Shown: positions 35,001 to 50,000 of the stretch, piece after piece
Layout: every line of letters starts with the position of its first letter
Position numbering within the stretch: the stretch's first letter is position 1
The notes under the pieces: generated by a model
What the model was told of the DNA's origin: nothing
What the model saw: the letters and a program-made list of their open reading frames with translations, nothing else
The model's database searches: none
From: Phalacrocorax aristotelis
Lineage: Eukaryota > Chordata > Aves > Suliformes > Phalacrocoracidae
Assembly: GCF_949628215.1 (NCBI RefSeq)
Contig: NC_134281.1
Location: forward strand, 44,908,512-44,972,511
DNA length: 64,000 nucleotides
Direction: 5' to 3'
Made by a program: the position numbers and the translations under genes

Positions 35001-38000
35001 TAAGGCTCAGGTTTCCCTTGGAGGTGGGCATAGGGCATCGTCCCCACTCATGTAGAGTGCTTGCATGGCGGCATGGAGCCATCCCAGGGTGGAGGTGGGA
35101 GAGGTGTGGGATTACTGCTTGCAGGGAAGCAGAAACGTAGTTTTTCTTTTCTGTTGTGGGTTTGTTTTTTTTTTTAATATACAATTGAAAGGATCAAGAC
35201 TTACTGACAGGCTGGTGGCTGAGGAAGGCCAGTGCTTGAGGAGGGCAAGCCAGGCTGCCAAAGACAACAGCCATAAGGCGATGGCGTCCTGGAGTGTGTC
35301 ACTTTGGCTAGTGTACCCCTTGGTACCTGGGTTTGGGGAGCATTGCTGGAGCTGGCACCTGCACGAGGCACCATAAAAACAAGCATATCAGGAAAGGCTG
35401 TGCAGAGCAGAGCATCTCCTGAGCAGTCTCACCATGGCAGCTTTCCTTCGTCATCCATTATTTATTTGATCCTCTGCAAAACAAATTCGCTCCTCAGCAC
35501 TGATTCTGATGACGGTGCTTATTTTACAAAAGAGGTAAAAGGAACTGGTTTTGTTCCCAGTCTAAAAGACTTTAACGAAAAGGTGCGTTTCCCTGCCACC
35601 TTCTCCTGCAGTCTGTTTCGGTGTCAGTGACATAAATCTGCAGGGTTTTAAGGTGGTGATGGAAATTTTGGAGTCTCAAACACTGAAACATCAAACAATG
35701 CTCTTCCCTGGTGTCCAGTGCTGTTGGTCCCCATCTTCCTGTGACCCACGAGGGTGTTTGCTGTGCTGGGTCAGGGGGACTAAGATGCTGGACTTGCCTC
35801 GTAGCTCACAGCTGAAGGTTTCTCAAGGGGGGAGAGCTGCATGCGCAAGGAAAAGGGGCTTTATTGGGCGCGTTTCCTCCCCGTGCATTCTGCTGGACAG
35901 CAGCTCTGCTTTATGGGCATACAAATAAATACACGCTTGGGGGTTTGGGGACAGCAGGGTGGTTTCTGAAGGGTTATTGGGGATGTCCTCAGTCACACCA
36001 GTGGCCAAGCCAACTCCACTTGCTTGCACCAAACAAACCGGAGCTGGAGCAGTGGGCTGAACGCTGAGCCAGGAAGTTTGGAGGGAGGAGACGATGCATC
36101 GGAGCCACGTTTGTCAGGATGGAAATAACTGTCAGCCCCATTCAATCTGTCGTCTTGTTCCCAGGGGACAATTGCAAAACAGGATTACTGGTACTTAAAA
36201 ATTCATAGAAAACGTTTCTTATCACAACGTCATAATTGTTATGACTCAGAAGACTAGAATTGCCATTTTCCTGTGCCTTTTCCCCCCCCTCACTTTTGTT
36301 GCATACCGAGTCCCTCACTGCAGCTGCAGAATTGTCAAAAAAAACCCAAACCCAAACCAGGGTGATGCTTTATTTTATGCTAACTGCTGCATTTGACTTG
36401 AAAATTATGTCCCACTGGGTCTCATGGTCAGCATATTACAGCGTGATGGATGGCTGTCAGAGCGGCGGTGGCTGGCAGATTGCGATGGGTGGAGGAGAAC
36501 AGATGCCCGGTGACTTCAGGGGCTTTAGCAGAGCCCGGGACTGAAGACTGGAAAACAAAAGCAGATGGGAGGGCTCTGCTTGGGCTAACTATTCTTCTCC
36601 AGCCACATGTCAGGGAGGAAGGCTTGTCAGGCAGCCGTGTCCCTTTGTGCTGTTCCTCCACGGTGAGCTAGGCTGCCCGATGAAGCCACGGGTGAACCCC
36701 GCTTGACCCGAGGCCTGAGCCTATGTGCGAACCATCACTGCAGATCTCTAAAGGGCAACCTTCCCCTCCCCATCCCCCACCGAAGGAACAGCTTGCTTTT
36801 ATGGAGTTTGTGCTCCATTTGACGGTTCCTGTTAACCCTTAGCCCTACTGATGGATCTGAGGTGAGACCCAGGCAGGCTTCGGGGGTGACCCTTCCAGAG
36901 GGTGGCTTCTAGTGTGTTTTGTGCTCTACATTGTGTTCATCTTTGGAGTTGAGCAGGACCACATGAATTTGAGCTGTGCTCATGGAAGGAGGAGAGCAAG
37001 CCTTTCCTGCAAGAGCTTGTTTTGAATAAAGCCCTTCGCAGGTGCTGTTCTGCAACCCCTTGTCTGCTCCGTGTCCCGTCTCCGTTGCAAACTTTCCTAC
37101 ACTTTCTACCCCTGCAAAGGGCTTAGAAAAGATCCTGCCTTGCCCTGTTTCTCTGCTCACGTTGGTATTCCCTCATCTTTCATCCCTTCACTCTCCTCAT
37201 GTCTGTCTGGTCCATCCAAACTTGGGAAGGCAGCTACTGTCTTCCCAGCTGGAGCTTGCTGGGGATTGCAGGGTTAATGGCAAAATTAAATTTCACTGCT
37301 GTTTTTAAATTAATTGAATCATCAGCGTGGGTAACGGGAAACAGTGGTATCATAATGTATTTGATATGGGTCTTTAAGTCAGCGTTTGCTGCAAAATCTA
37401 GAGTGCTAGATCTTGGTGAAGTGATGGCTAACTGATATATTGCAGTTATGTTCACAGTACAAAGGCTTCTGCTACGTCAGGTCATAAAGTTGAGTTGGTT
37501 TATGATATGGCCATTTTCCCTGTGCGCTTCCCACGGTGCTGCTAGATCATACTCGGAAAAACCCTGCAGTTGGCAGGAGCCAGTGGTGCTCCTGGCTTGT
37601 ACCTCTGGGGGGGCACCAGTGTCTATGAAGATTCCCTTTTGGGTGACAGAGCAACACTGGGGTTTTGCTTCCAGGATTTTCTGAGTTTTTTTCTTCTGGA
37701 AGAAGCTGCCGTGGAGGAAAACATCCCTTTTCCTTGAAGAAAACAGTGGAAAGACTTTTATTGATTTGCAGCAACATCTGGGCTTTCCATACTTGGTGGC
37801 CCTGAGGTGGCTACAGGACCTGCCTTTGAGAAGAGAAGCTACCTAGGCTGAGGCCCAGCATCCCCACATGACATCCCCATTATGCTGGGTCAGAACTCCT
37901 GTGCAGGCCATTGTATGGGCTCCTCCTCTCTTGTCTTTTACCTGGTCCAGCGTGGTGGATCTGCATCACAGCATGGTGCCTTGTGGTGGACAGTGGCATG

Positions 38001-41000
38001 CTGATGGGTTCCCTCATTGTCAGCGCTAATGGAGGGCTGGTGTTAATTAAAAAGCGGGGAAAAAAGTAAACTTTCAGTGTAAGTGTTGTGGAAGTGCTTA
38101 CAGGTTTCCACACGTGCATAGCTCCTACATACTACCCCAGCAGCCTGTGAGTCCCTCTCTTCAGCTCCTTGATCTGGAGATCGCAATTGTGTAGATGACC
38201 GCTGAGTGCACTTGGGGCAGCATACGGCCACGTCGGCAGCACTGCCTTTCACAGCCAAAATCTCAAGCCTACTTAACCAGCTGAAACCTCCTAGAAGCTG
38301 CCCAGATATGGATATCGATCTTCATTTTTAACTCTGCTTTGCCCAGTTGATATTGCCCAGTGTTTGTGTTACTGGTATTGCCCAGATATTGTGTTGTGAA
38401 GCACAAGCATGCTGCAGGACCATGGCTGGCTTTGGGAGCAGGGTTTTGGGGGGACACCAAAAATCCTTGGTGCTGAAGAGCTTGTTCTACTGCATTAGTT
38501 TAGATTTTGTGTTAAGACTTGCTTATTATTTCTGCTAGTTATGTCTCTAATGAGGTGAGACGTGCCATATGTTGTCCATGGAGAAGGAGTGCCACAGGTG
38601 GGGCAGGGGCCAGCCCGGTGGGTAGATGCTACGTGGAAGAGCCTCAAACTGCACCTCTGACTCAGTGAGCCAAAATGCTAGCTGATCCAGCCGTGCCACA
38701 AGTGTTGGTGCCCACATCACACCACAGAGCCATCTGTCTGCCCATGGCACCTTATTGCTCTTCATCCACTCTTGTCTTTTCCAGCTCCTGGCAGTTTTTT
38801 CCTACTGTTCTCCTCCTTTCCTTCTCTTAGCCCCAACAGGTTTTTGCTCCAAAAGAGCATGATTTTGGGGCTGGGTCCTGCTGCGTGGCTCCTGTGCCTC
38901 CTCGCAGGAGAAGCGTCTCTGGCCCCGACCTGAGCAGCCCAGGCTGGCTGCTCAGAGCAGGAGTTTGAAAGTAAACTGTATCACGGTAAAGAAATATTTA
39001 TTGGTGAGTCCTGAACTTAATTTGAACAGGGCTCTGCTGTTTAAACAATTGTTGGAGCCATAAACCAGAAGCCCTTAATTAGAGCTAATTATTTTCTGCG
39101 GTGTATCTGTATGTAAGCTCATCAGCATGAGGTCTCCTCTGAAATGCACCAGTTGCGTGTTCAGGCATCATCCAGCCTGAATGTCCCTAATAAAATACGA
39201 GACAGAAGTGTTGCTGCTGGCCTGGCTGCCTGACCAGACAGGAGCCTGCCTGCCTGCAATTTCTTTAAAATCGGGGGTGGTGGTGGGGTGTCAGGGCAGG
39301 GTGCAGGAGCCCGGAGGCTCCCTGGGCAGGCATCTGGGGACCAGAGGGCAGGGGAGAGCAAGACGGGAGCTGTTTGGGACATGGACTTTAAACTCTTGGC
39401 ATTTCGGGTTTGTTTAAAAACCCGTTAGGTAAATATTTGTGAAGCAGTTGGGATCCAGCTGCTGGGTCGGGGTCGGGCGGTGCTGCTGCAGCCATGTGGG
39501 TTGGTCTCTGGCTTCCCATGGACATCGTCCCACCACAGGAGGCACGTCCATCCTTAGCCCTGTCAAGGAGATGGCAGAGACAACGCAGAGCGCATGGCAT
39601 CATCGCATGGGCCTCATTTGCCTAGGGTCTGGGGTCAAAATGGGTGATTAGAGGTCTGTCCCTTGGGATGTACAGGTGTGATGCTTTGGTGGGACATACT
39701 TAGTAAAAGTCTCCTGGTGAGGCTGCTGTGTGCATCCCAGGGGTGTCCCTTCCATGCCACCTGGGGCACTTCTTGGGGTTGGTGGTGGCCTTGTCTGCTG
39801 AACCTGGAGCTCCCGCCCCACACACCCCTGCAGGAGGGTGGCTGTTGGGGGGGTCCCGCTGGGGACCCATGGCATGTACTGGGGCAGGTAGGACCTCATA
39901 GCAATGTGGCTTGTGAATGCCACTGGCTCGGGAGGATGGAACGGCAGGGATGGCAGGGCGGGAGGATGGCGCGGCGCGGGGGAGCGGTCCAGGCTGCCTG
40001 TACACAGCAGCTGTCAGCGCTGCTGCCTTCGCCCGCCCGGCCCCAGCCCCTTCCTTGTGGCACAGATGGTTTTAACACTTTCCTGGGCCTTTTTTTTCTA
40101 TAATTAACTCTTGTTTGCAAGTGGGAAGACACTTCTTTCCTTTTGGCAGAGCCATCAAACTCTCCTCGGTGGTGCGCTTTTTTAAAGCCATCGTGTATCT
40201 ATCCCCCAATCACAGTCTGTTGTTTTTACCAGGCTCTTTTATGGCTCTGGGCTGCCCCCCCCCCCCCCCCCCCCCTTTTTTTTTTCCCCCTTGCTCTCGC
40301 CCGGAGGTAAAATCTGCAGGGATTGGAGGCAGAGGAGGCCCCAGCTCCAGGAGGGGAGTTAACGAACCCGGCCAAGGCGATACAAAAGCCGGTGCCTGGG
40401 GAGGGTGGAAGATGGAGGGGGCCCTTCCCTGCACCAGGAGCCTTTGAACATCGTATCCCCCTCCGCAGCTTTGTGCGGCGTAGCAGGGTGCTGCCTGCAC
40501 AAAGGCCCCTCATCCCTGATGTTGCTTCCATGCCGTGGCTGGGAAGAGTTTTCCCCAGAGGGTCTGTTGCCCACTGAAACGCTGGTGGGTACAGGGCACT
40601 GCTGCTGTGGATGCCCTGTCCCACCGGGCAGGGGGAAGGAGAATTGCTGCAGACCACCAGAGCTTTGCTGGCACAGCACGGGGCTGCTGGCAGCTCAGGG
40701 ATCTGCAGGGTGCCCCAGCAGAAGTGAGCAGGGGAAGGGTGTCCTCTCCAGCTTGTACTGAGACTTAGAAAAACTAACTGGAGTGTCACGGGGCATCCTC
40801 TGCCTTTCGGGGAGCTTGGGGTCTGCCTGCAGCCTTCCGTGGGGCTTGGCGGTGTTTTGTTCCCAGGGAGGCAAAGGGCAGTGGCGGTCAGAGCTGTCAG
40901 GTTGTGGGATGCTCAGCTTTCGGGACCAAGGAGGGTTCACCGCAGGGATGGGGCCACAATCTGGTGCCCGTGGCATGTCACCATGGAAGGAGGGTGCTGT

Positions 41001-44000
41001 CTGGGCCATGTCGCTGGTGCAGACCTGCCAGCAGTGTACCTGGGCTTGCATCAGGTGTTGGGAAAGCAGCTCTGACTGCAGGGAGCAGAGGAGCTGCTCT
41101 TACTTATGGATATCAAATGGTGGATGTAAAAAAAAGAAGAGAAAAGGCCCATCAAGAAATTTCTATCAGCAGTTCATGCCCATGACCGCTGTGGCTGCCC
41201 CCTCCTTCCACTCATCAACCCCGTCCATCCCTCGAACTCTGCCCACCCACTCTGTAACCAGTTTTTCCCTGATGCTGCCAGCATCAGACCTTGCAGTCTG
41301 AGATGCTCAGTGAGAGATGCTCAGTGCTCTCACATTGCTCCCTCCCCCCTCTGCTGTCTGAAAGCCTGGCGCTAATTTTTTTTTTTCTTGCTCTCAAGAC
41401 TTTAAGTTTTCCTGCCTCTTGTACTAGTTTATTGCTGGGTCAGGGGGCAGGAGTTTGCATGCTGGTTTTATAGGGTCCCTCCAGAGCCAGCTTCAAAAAG
41501 CTCCCACTTCATAAATGGGGGGTTTATATTAACCACCTTATTTTGACAGGGAGAGGTGCTCTTAGAAGTGAAATAATTAATGTTTTGTAAATTTTAAGGG
41601 TAACAATGCTTGGAGATTCATCTAACCAAACCGTTCTGTAAGCATGCAAAGAAGTGACTAATTTAAAAAAAACCACATTTCTATCAGAAGTCCTCCCCTA
41701 GCCCAGTGTGCATCTTGTGAGGTTGCTCCTTGAGTTACATAACTGCAGGGAAGCCCCACGGCCTCACTGTGCCCAGACTGCTGCTGCCAGCGGTGCTGAA
41801 GCAATGTGGAGAGCTGGCGTTAAGGTAAATAAAACTTGGGGCCACTTTGGAGCAGTGTTTCCTGTGCCAGGTAGGGGTAGGTGAGAGAAAGCAAGGCTGG
41901 AGGCAAGGTGGTATGATGAATTCTTTCCTGTCCGAGGGGTACTCACCTCTTCTCCTTCTCCAGAGCATGCCATAATATTTAAAATGCTCTGGAAATTAAA
42001 CTTTTCCCATTCATCATCCTCCTGAAAAATTCCAGCCTACCAGGGAAGATATGTGCCCCATCCAAGCTAGCCTAGTCCCTGGCTTTTGCTGGGTGTGGAG
42101 AAAACCACCAGATCTTGGAAAGAGCACTGAATTACATGCTGGCTTACGTCAGATTTACTCCTCCTGTCCTTTGCTCTAGCTGCTCTGTTAATTTTCAAAT
42201 GCCTTGAGCAATTACCAGACCTGGGAAACAGTATTTTTGGGTGCAGCACCCACAAATGAATGTAATACATAAACCCTGCTGTTAAAAAAGGGGGGGAAAT
42301 GGACATGAGGGCTGCACTCACTTGGGATTAAAGAGTGGTTTTGGTGTGAATTTTCATCAGAAACTGTGTGCATGATCTGCTGGGGGGCTGTGGGGAGCTT
42401 GCACCCTTTTCCCACCCATACACCACTTTTGAGGTCCAAAGCACTGCTTCCGGGGGAGAACAGGGTGCATAGGGGCTGCAGAGGGTTCTTCCTGGGGGCA
42501 GGTTTGGGATGTGAGGCCTCCATATGGCTGGGAGGGATTAACTTGGAGGATTAGATGAGCAGAGAGGAGGGGAAAGTTGCTGCAATCCCGCCCTCTCCAA
42601 AACCTCTCATCTCTGACCCCCAGCAGATGTGCAGTGATGATTTATGGGGACATTTAGCTCCGCTTTGGTTTTGGCTGTGCCCCCAGAGCCACAGCCTGGT
42701 CTCTGTGCTGGCAGGGGAGAGCAATGGCCATGGCCCAGGGAGGAATCCTGCACTGGCGGGCGATGAGGAAAGCTGGGGTTTTTCTCCTGCCGCTGCCTCA
42801 CACCCACATGTTGCATCTTTCCTTGAGCTCAGTGCATTTCAAACGCGAGCAGTTTGCTCAAGCTTTAAGCCTGCCCAGAGAGAGCATCTGTGGTGCTCGG
42901 TGCTGCGCCGCGCTGCTTGGACAAACCCACTTCCCAGGGACCAGGGGCAGGTGAGCCTGGGGTACGGCACTCAGGAGGTCGCATGCGGTGTGACCTAATC
43001 AACAGCAGGCCGGGGCTCGGGGAGGGTCGGCACCGCCGCTGCGGGATGCAGGGGTGCAGGATGCTCTGCAGCTCCGTAGCTCCACAGCAAAACATTGCAT
43101 GGATGCCAGGGTGCAGGACGCTTAGCAGCTCTGTACCTGGGCAACACTTAGGTGTAAAGTGCTGTACGGAGGGCAATTTTTAAGACATCACCCTGGAAAT
43201 TGTAGGAGTCGTGCTGAGACATGACGGCTTTTCTCCATGCATGGTGGTGAGGGAATTACTCAATCACAGAACCCATCTTGCTTGGGGTTGGGGTTTGCTA
43301 ATGGCTTTCTTTGTGACACCCCGGTGTTGCCGTCCCAGCAAAGGCTCATTGAGGGCTGGGTTGGCTCTCAGCGCACGACTGCAGCCTCACGAAGGACTTC
43401 CAAGCCCATACTTGCTTCTTTGGATACATCAAGGGTTCAGAAACCTGGTGGGCTTGTCAGTCATCATGGTGGTGCTCACAGAATAGTGGGTGCTGTAGGG
43501 AGGGCCCTATAGAATGGGTGCTGTTTGGGTGATGGGGGAGGACAAAAGCCCATAGCCATCATTGCTACCAAATACGGGAGTCCTCAAAATTGGCAATAAG
43601 TCCATCCACCCTGGTTAATTTAGGGCTCTGATGGGACGCCCTGGGTCTGACCGCAGTGGTGATGGCTGCTCCCGTGCAAAGTCCACTCCCTTCTGCCTCG
43701 CCGGGGTTTATATGAGGTGCCGGACTTTGTACCTGCACAGCAAGTCACAGACCTTTTTTAAGTCAGCTGCCACCTCCACCTCAATTCAAGACATTTCCAT
43801 CTCTCCACCAGCATATTAATGGAAGATGCTATGCAGAGAAGATGCTATGAAGCAACTTCCAATATCAACAAAGCCACTTTTGTTAAAAATGATTTTTTTT
43901 TTGTTGCTGTTAATGCCGCTTTGTTAGGGGAGGGGATTTGATTATTTATTATTATTATTGTTGTTGTTGTTATTATTATTATTATTAGCCTCCCTGTGGA

Positions 44001-47000
44001 AAAACTTTACCTTCACAGATCAGCAGGCACATCCATCAGGGGCCACTGTGAGCGGGGACGGATGCTCAGCCGCCTTCATAGGTACACAAAACCCATTTGA
44101 ACGCCTGCAAAAGGTTATGGCGGCGCTTTTCAAGCACTGCTGTAACCTTTCACAGACATTCAAACGGGCTTTGTGTTATTACATGAAGATGGTGGCCGTC
44201 AGCATCTTGTTGAGGACGGGCAGATGGTGTTCACCTGCTCCGGACCAACTTCTTTCGCCCTTTGCCTTTGGTGTCGGGGAATAATACCAGGGCAGCTGCT
44301 AGCAGTAAAATAGGCTTAAGCAAATGGGATATTTTGGCATTCAAGTGCATGACAAGAATGGGAGTATTTGCATTAATTCCCTCCTCTCTTTCCCTGTGGC
44401 AGGAGATGATGGAGAAAACAGGGACGTTTTCCCGCAGGGAAGAGCCAGGTCCCAGTCTTCTCTGGCTGGACGGGGGGAAGTGCCGGATGCTGTGCCGGGG
44501 TGTCGGTGCTCCGTCCTGCAGCATCGCGCTGCCGGAACAATGGAAATGGATGTTTTTCACGGGAGGTCACAGTGTTTCCCACAAAGGCAGGCGCGGGGGG
44601 GTCTCACACCCATCCCTGGATCCAGATCAAGATTGGGTACTGGCATCACTCTCTCCCCATCCAAACTTGCAGCTTATTTTGTATTATTTTTGATTGCAAA
44701 CAGCAACTGATGAGATCAGCTAGCTGAAACACAAGGTGGCAAAAAAAAAATTCTAATCTACACCCATCTTTAATGGGGAAATCGCTGCCGGGTGCTGGAT
44801 GCCTTTAGGATGTTTTGTGGCGTGCCAGCTAGCCGGTAGGATTGGCAATATCCTCGTTAGTTGTTACTAAATCCTTTGGACAAGTTAAAACTATGTTTTT
44901 TCAAATGCACGTGGTGCAATGGCGCTGCATTTTTCTACAGCTGCGGATATTTTTTTTCTCTTTTAAATTAGATTACCAATTTAAATCTAGCTTTTCTTAT
45001 ATTCCCTTCCAAAATCTGCTTGGCAATTTCAATCTGGAAGAAGGCAGAAGGCAGAGGAGTGGTGATTTGTACAGGCGCTGGGAAGCAGAAGCTGGGCTGC
45101 CAATGCCAGCAGCCTCCGTTGCACCTCATCACCAAATTATTACTATTTTTTTTGAGGAGGACTCAGTGTTTTTCCTTAATCTGAGCTTTTCAAAGGCTGG
45201 TGAGAGGACTTGATTTCAGCCACGGTGCTCAAGGCAGGGATGGAAGGTGAGCTGGTGCACTTACTGACAAGCACCAGCCACGCAACCCCATGCAATTACA
45301 CCCTGACAGCAGCAGTGCAAAGCAAGGGGCCTCACAGGGAGTAAATACCCATCTGCTTTAACCATCACAACTTTGCAGAAAACTCTGTTGAATTACCTCT
45401 CCCAGTGGCTTTCCTTGCTGGGGTTATTTCCCTTTTGCTTTTAAAAATAATAATAATTTTTAAAAATATTAAAATAATCTGTAATCTTTGCATAAAGCTG
45501 TCGTAGGTACATCAGGAGCAAATCCAGGGGGAAACACAAAGTGTCCAGTGCAGGAGAAAATACAGGTTGTTGATGCGAGGAGCTGCATGATGGCAGTGGC
45601 CGGGTGGCCCTCGGTAGAGCCAAGCATCCCATGCTGATAGATGAGCAGTAGATTAATAGTCCTAAGCAATTGCATTATCTAATGAAAATTTTATGTGATT
45701 ATTTTATATAACTTTTTTGGCAGGTGGACCCTGAAATGGATGGTATTGATTGCTGGAAAAGAGCCTGACCTGTCTGTTGCTAGAATTATTAGGGGAGAAT
45801 TGATAGTAATTAATACCTGTGTATTCACAGCATTTTCCAGGCTGCTAATTGCACGAGATCCATTTGAGCTGTTTGGCAGTGGGAGGGGTTCGTACATTGG
45901 TTTTAAGGTGTGGGCTGGACACAGATCTTGTGCCAGGGAAGATGCCAGCAGCTGTCCTGCTGCTGGTGCTGCGCTGGGACCCTGGCTCACCTTCGCTCCA
46001 AGCTAGGGATGGGGAGGCTCAGAGATGCCCATGGCAAAGCATCCCTAAATACCAGGGGTGGGGTGCATCTGAGCACCCGAACATGTGGCATGAAGCGTGG
46101 GAGCGCTGTCTTCTGCAAAGCCCTTCCTAAGTTAGGGGAAGCACTACCAGCAAGCCTGGCGTAACTTCCTAGAAGTTTCCCTTTGTAAATCTTTCCATAC
46201 ACGCGCGCGTGCAAAACCAAGCCTAATTGCATTTAGTCTGTTTTACACCTCCCATGCTTATCCCTTCCCTTCCCCCCCCGCCCCTTTAATTCGGTTGCTG
46301 TGAAATTTTTGCAGCCCTGCCAAGTTATTTCCTTGGGATATATTTAGAGAAAGCCAGCTCAGCAGAGAGCGCTGGGTGTTTGCGTAAGGATGTTTGTAAA
46401 TGTTAGCAGGAACGCTGTCGGGCTGGCGGAGCAGATGTCCGCGAGATGCTACCAAGAGCCTTATTTACAAACTTGTAAATGACTGAAGGGGTTTCCTTCC
46501 CAGGGATAAGGGGGGCGCCGACTAAAGAGATTAAAATCCTATTGTTTCGTGGCCGGAGCTGCTGTCTCAGATTATCTTTACAAGGAGGGGGGGCGCGGGG
46601 GAAGCCCCATATTAGCTCAAAACACCATTCAACTGTTGTGCTTTTTTTTTTTTTTTAAAGCTCAGGGAAAATACAGTGCTGAGGGTTGTTTCTGTCTTTT
46701 TAAAGGAGGGGAAAAAAGTGGCCAAGCATGGCTATTCCCAGCCGGGGTGTACGCTGGCGCTTTGTGTGCCAGGGCTTCCCGTGCCGGGCGGCTTGCAGGT
46801 GATATATTTAAAGTAAGCACAAAAAACTTGTGCTATCATAGAAGTATAATTAAGTTGAACTTGCATGCACAGCTTGGTGTCCCATGGGAGCGTGGTGATG
46901 GCGTTTGGGTGGTATGCATGGTGATACTGCTACAAGCCCATTTAATCTTTTTTTCTTTTTTGTCTTCCTCTTGCCAATATGCAAAGCCTCATCCCAGCTT

Positions 47001-50000
47001 CCTTTTACCTTCTCTTACCCTAAAATAAACCAAAACCTGTTTGTTGTGTCTTCTGGAGCATCCAGCCAAGTGGCTTGCACCAGGGGAAGCAGGATGGTCT
47101 CCAGTGTACCCTGGCTGGAGAGCATGGCATACCCCCAAAACACCCTGAGCCCACCCGAGAGGCTCTGCAAGCACCATGTTATGGAGTGGCTGCCCACTGC
47201 CGGCACGTGGGCCAGCAATCACACTTGAATCAGCTGCAGTGATCTGGTGTTTTATTTATTTTCATGCGCGTTGATGCAACACAGATGCTGGCACCGACCC
47301 GTGGAGGGGACTGATGCAGGAGAGCATCTGAGGGCTTGGTCCGGAGGAAGTGGTCAGCATGCTGTCCTCCCTGGTGTTAATCGGGTTACTGCGAGGTGTG
47401 GGAGGGTTCTATTATTAAATTTAAAACCTGGCTATATAAGATGAAGGCAGCTTTAACGAGATGAAAAGGCTTAACTGGAGTCCAATTAAATTCTGTATTA
47501 CCTGTTTATGCAGCCTGCTTAAGTCCTGACCTGCACGCTGATTTCTTCCTTAGGCTTCGAAGTCTGTACTCTACACAAAAAAATAAAATCAAAGGAGGGA
47601 GATAGATACCAGATCACCAACAGGTCCTGAGCATCCCCGCATGCTCGTACCGGAGGCAGCTGCCCTGGAGTGCCTTGTGCTGCTCCCGCTGTGGCTGTGA
47701 GGTGTGACGTGCAGCGAAAAACCTCCAGTCCACTCTTCTGGAGAGGAGACCAAGGGCAAAAACATCTTGAGCCAAAAAAACAAATATCTGGCCATTCTTA
47801 GTTTGTTTTTAGGTGTGTGCCATGAAGATATTTTTGCTCTCCCCAACTTGCTGCTGGGTGAATGGAAGCTGGGTCTGGCAGAGCTGGTGCTGGTGGTGCT
47901 TCCCGCAAATGGAGCGTCCTCTCTGCTGCCTGCTGGTGCCTTGTACCACTGTTTGGACGTTATTTTTATTAAAAGTAAGGGTTTGGTGAAAGCCAGCGAT
48001 GGGATGCTGGGGTGAGCTGTGCAGCTGCCTGTGTGACCCAAAACTGCTCATGCGGAGCGTGTGTGGGGACACTGGCTTGCGTTTAATGGCAGAGTTAGGA
48101 ACCTGTTTTTTGCAGTTAATAGAAACCATCACTTGTGTTGGTGAAGCATGGCAGGTTTGGGCAGGTGGCACACTGGGGCTAAGCTGATGCCCTGCCATGC
48201 CACGGGGTATAGTCTCACCATGACGCTGGGAGCCTTGCAGGATGGGATGCATTGGTGTAGCACCTTAATCCACCTTCAGGCTGCTCTTGGAGGCAGCTCA
48301 GACTTGTGCAGTGATGGGGATGAGGAGGAAGAATCCCGCTGCAGCATCCCGAGGGCTGCTGTGCAGGCTGTGCATCCAGAAAGCTCCCTATCTTCCCAAA
48401 CCTTCCCTTGTTGGGCGATGCCTTGTATTACCAGGGGTACAGTAGGGCTGGGGTCTGGGGGCAGCAACTTGCTGTTGCTGAGGGCAATTTCAGCCCACCA
48501 GCTCTGCGCTGGCTGCTCTGGTTTTTAAATTCAGCCCTGAAACCCTCTTGGGCTCAATGGTGCCTCACAGATTCTCTCGGGTCGAGTCTGCCACAGGGCG
48601 GGGGGCAGGAAACGGCTCACCGCACCCTGCCTTCAGCAAACCTTCACGCCTAGCAAAGACCTAAACTGTGTATTAAAGAAAGTAAATAAATAAAAGCACT
48701 GGTCCGCAGCTCCTCCCAGGGCTGTGGGACAAGCAGAGGTGAGTGGTGTTTCCAGCTCAGCTGGCCTGGGAAAGCAAATTCGGGTGACAGCAAAATGCTG
48801 GCAGGGCAGCTTAGGATGCTCGGCTGGTCCGGGAACCAGGGAGCTGCTCAGTGCAGCCACACCAGTGCATCTTCCCTGCCACTCTTAAATGCAATTAATA
48901 CAGTGGAATAACCTCGTTTCTTCCTAAGGATTAGGTTAAGAAAACAAGGAGGTTTTTATAGCCGTTTTACACCCTACGTAGATTTTAGCTGAAAACCTAA
49001 CTGGTTTGGCAGCGCAGCCAAATGGCACATCTTTTTTTTTTTTTTTTTTTTTTTCCCATTTTTCCTCCATAACCTGATGCCAGTGGTCCTGCGAAAGCAG
49101 GCTCCTGCCGATAATTCAAGTGCCCAGCTTCTGGCTGTGCTGTTTTGTCCGATTTCCATTGCCTCCTGACCTCCATCCTTCTTTATTTGCAAAGCTATAC
49201 TCGCAGGCAGCAGTAATAAATCAATTAATGACTCTGATGAATCGTTTAATGGCTGACAAAATAACACTACAGTCAACAGCTTGGATCTCTACAGCAGTAC
49301 CAGAAGACGCTGGTTGACTCAGGGTAGGGAGACGAAACAGAGACTGTTAGCTCAATTAGTGCAATTAGTGTGCGATTTAAAGGCTTAGACGGCATCTGCT
49401 GGCGTACCAAGCCGGTGTGTTAACTGAGAGCTTCAGTTTGGAAGTGAAATGCAGTGATCCAGATTGTCATCACTCCGCTCACTTCCACCAAAAAAGGGGA
49501 AAAATCCAATGTACATGGGGGGGAAAAAGGGGTGGGGGTGTGCACGTGTGCGCGCGCCTCAGGAATTGTATGTTGTTTCCAGCATGGAGCAAATTTACCA
49601 TCTAATAAAAGGCAAAGGAACGGCATGCTGGCTCCGCCAGAGCTGTCCTTGCTCATCTCCAGCAGTGGTCCCCAGCACTTTGGTGGAAGGAAATCTGGGG
49701 CATCGTGTGCCAACAGAGACCTTCATGTGGCTGGACGTCCTTTTGGTTTAGCACCAGCTTGGATGTGGTGGCAGAGCGGGCTTCATGCTCCTGCACTGCA
49801 CTAGCGCTGCCCATCTCCTGCCTGTCCCTTTAGCATCTCTGCCTTGCCTGTACCTGCGCCAGGGGGCTTGGAGGCACTTAGATATTTGCCTGGTGAAAGG
49901 GGCTTGGCGGGCAAACTCCAGCTGAAATCTCCAGAGCCCCTAAAAAGAGTTTCTTAACCAAAATGGTAAAATTAAGCTGGGTGGTTGGAGCTGGGAGAGC

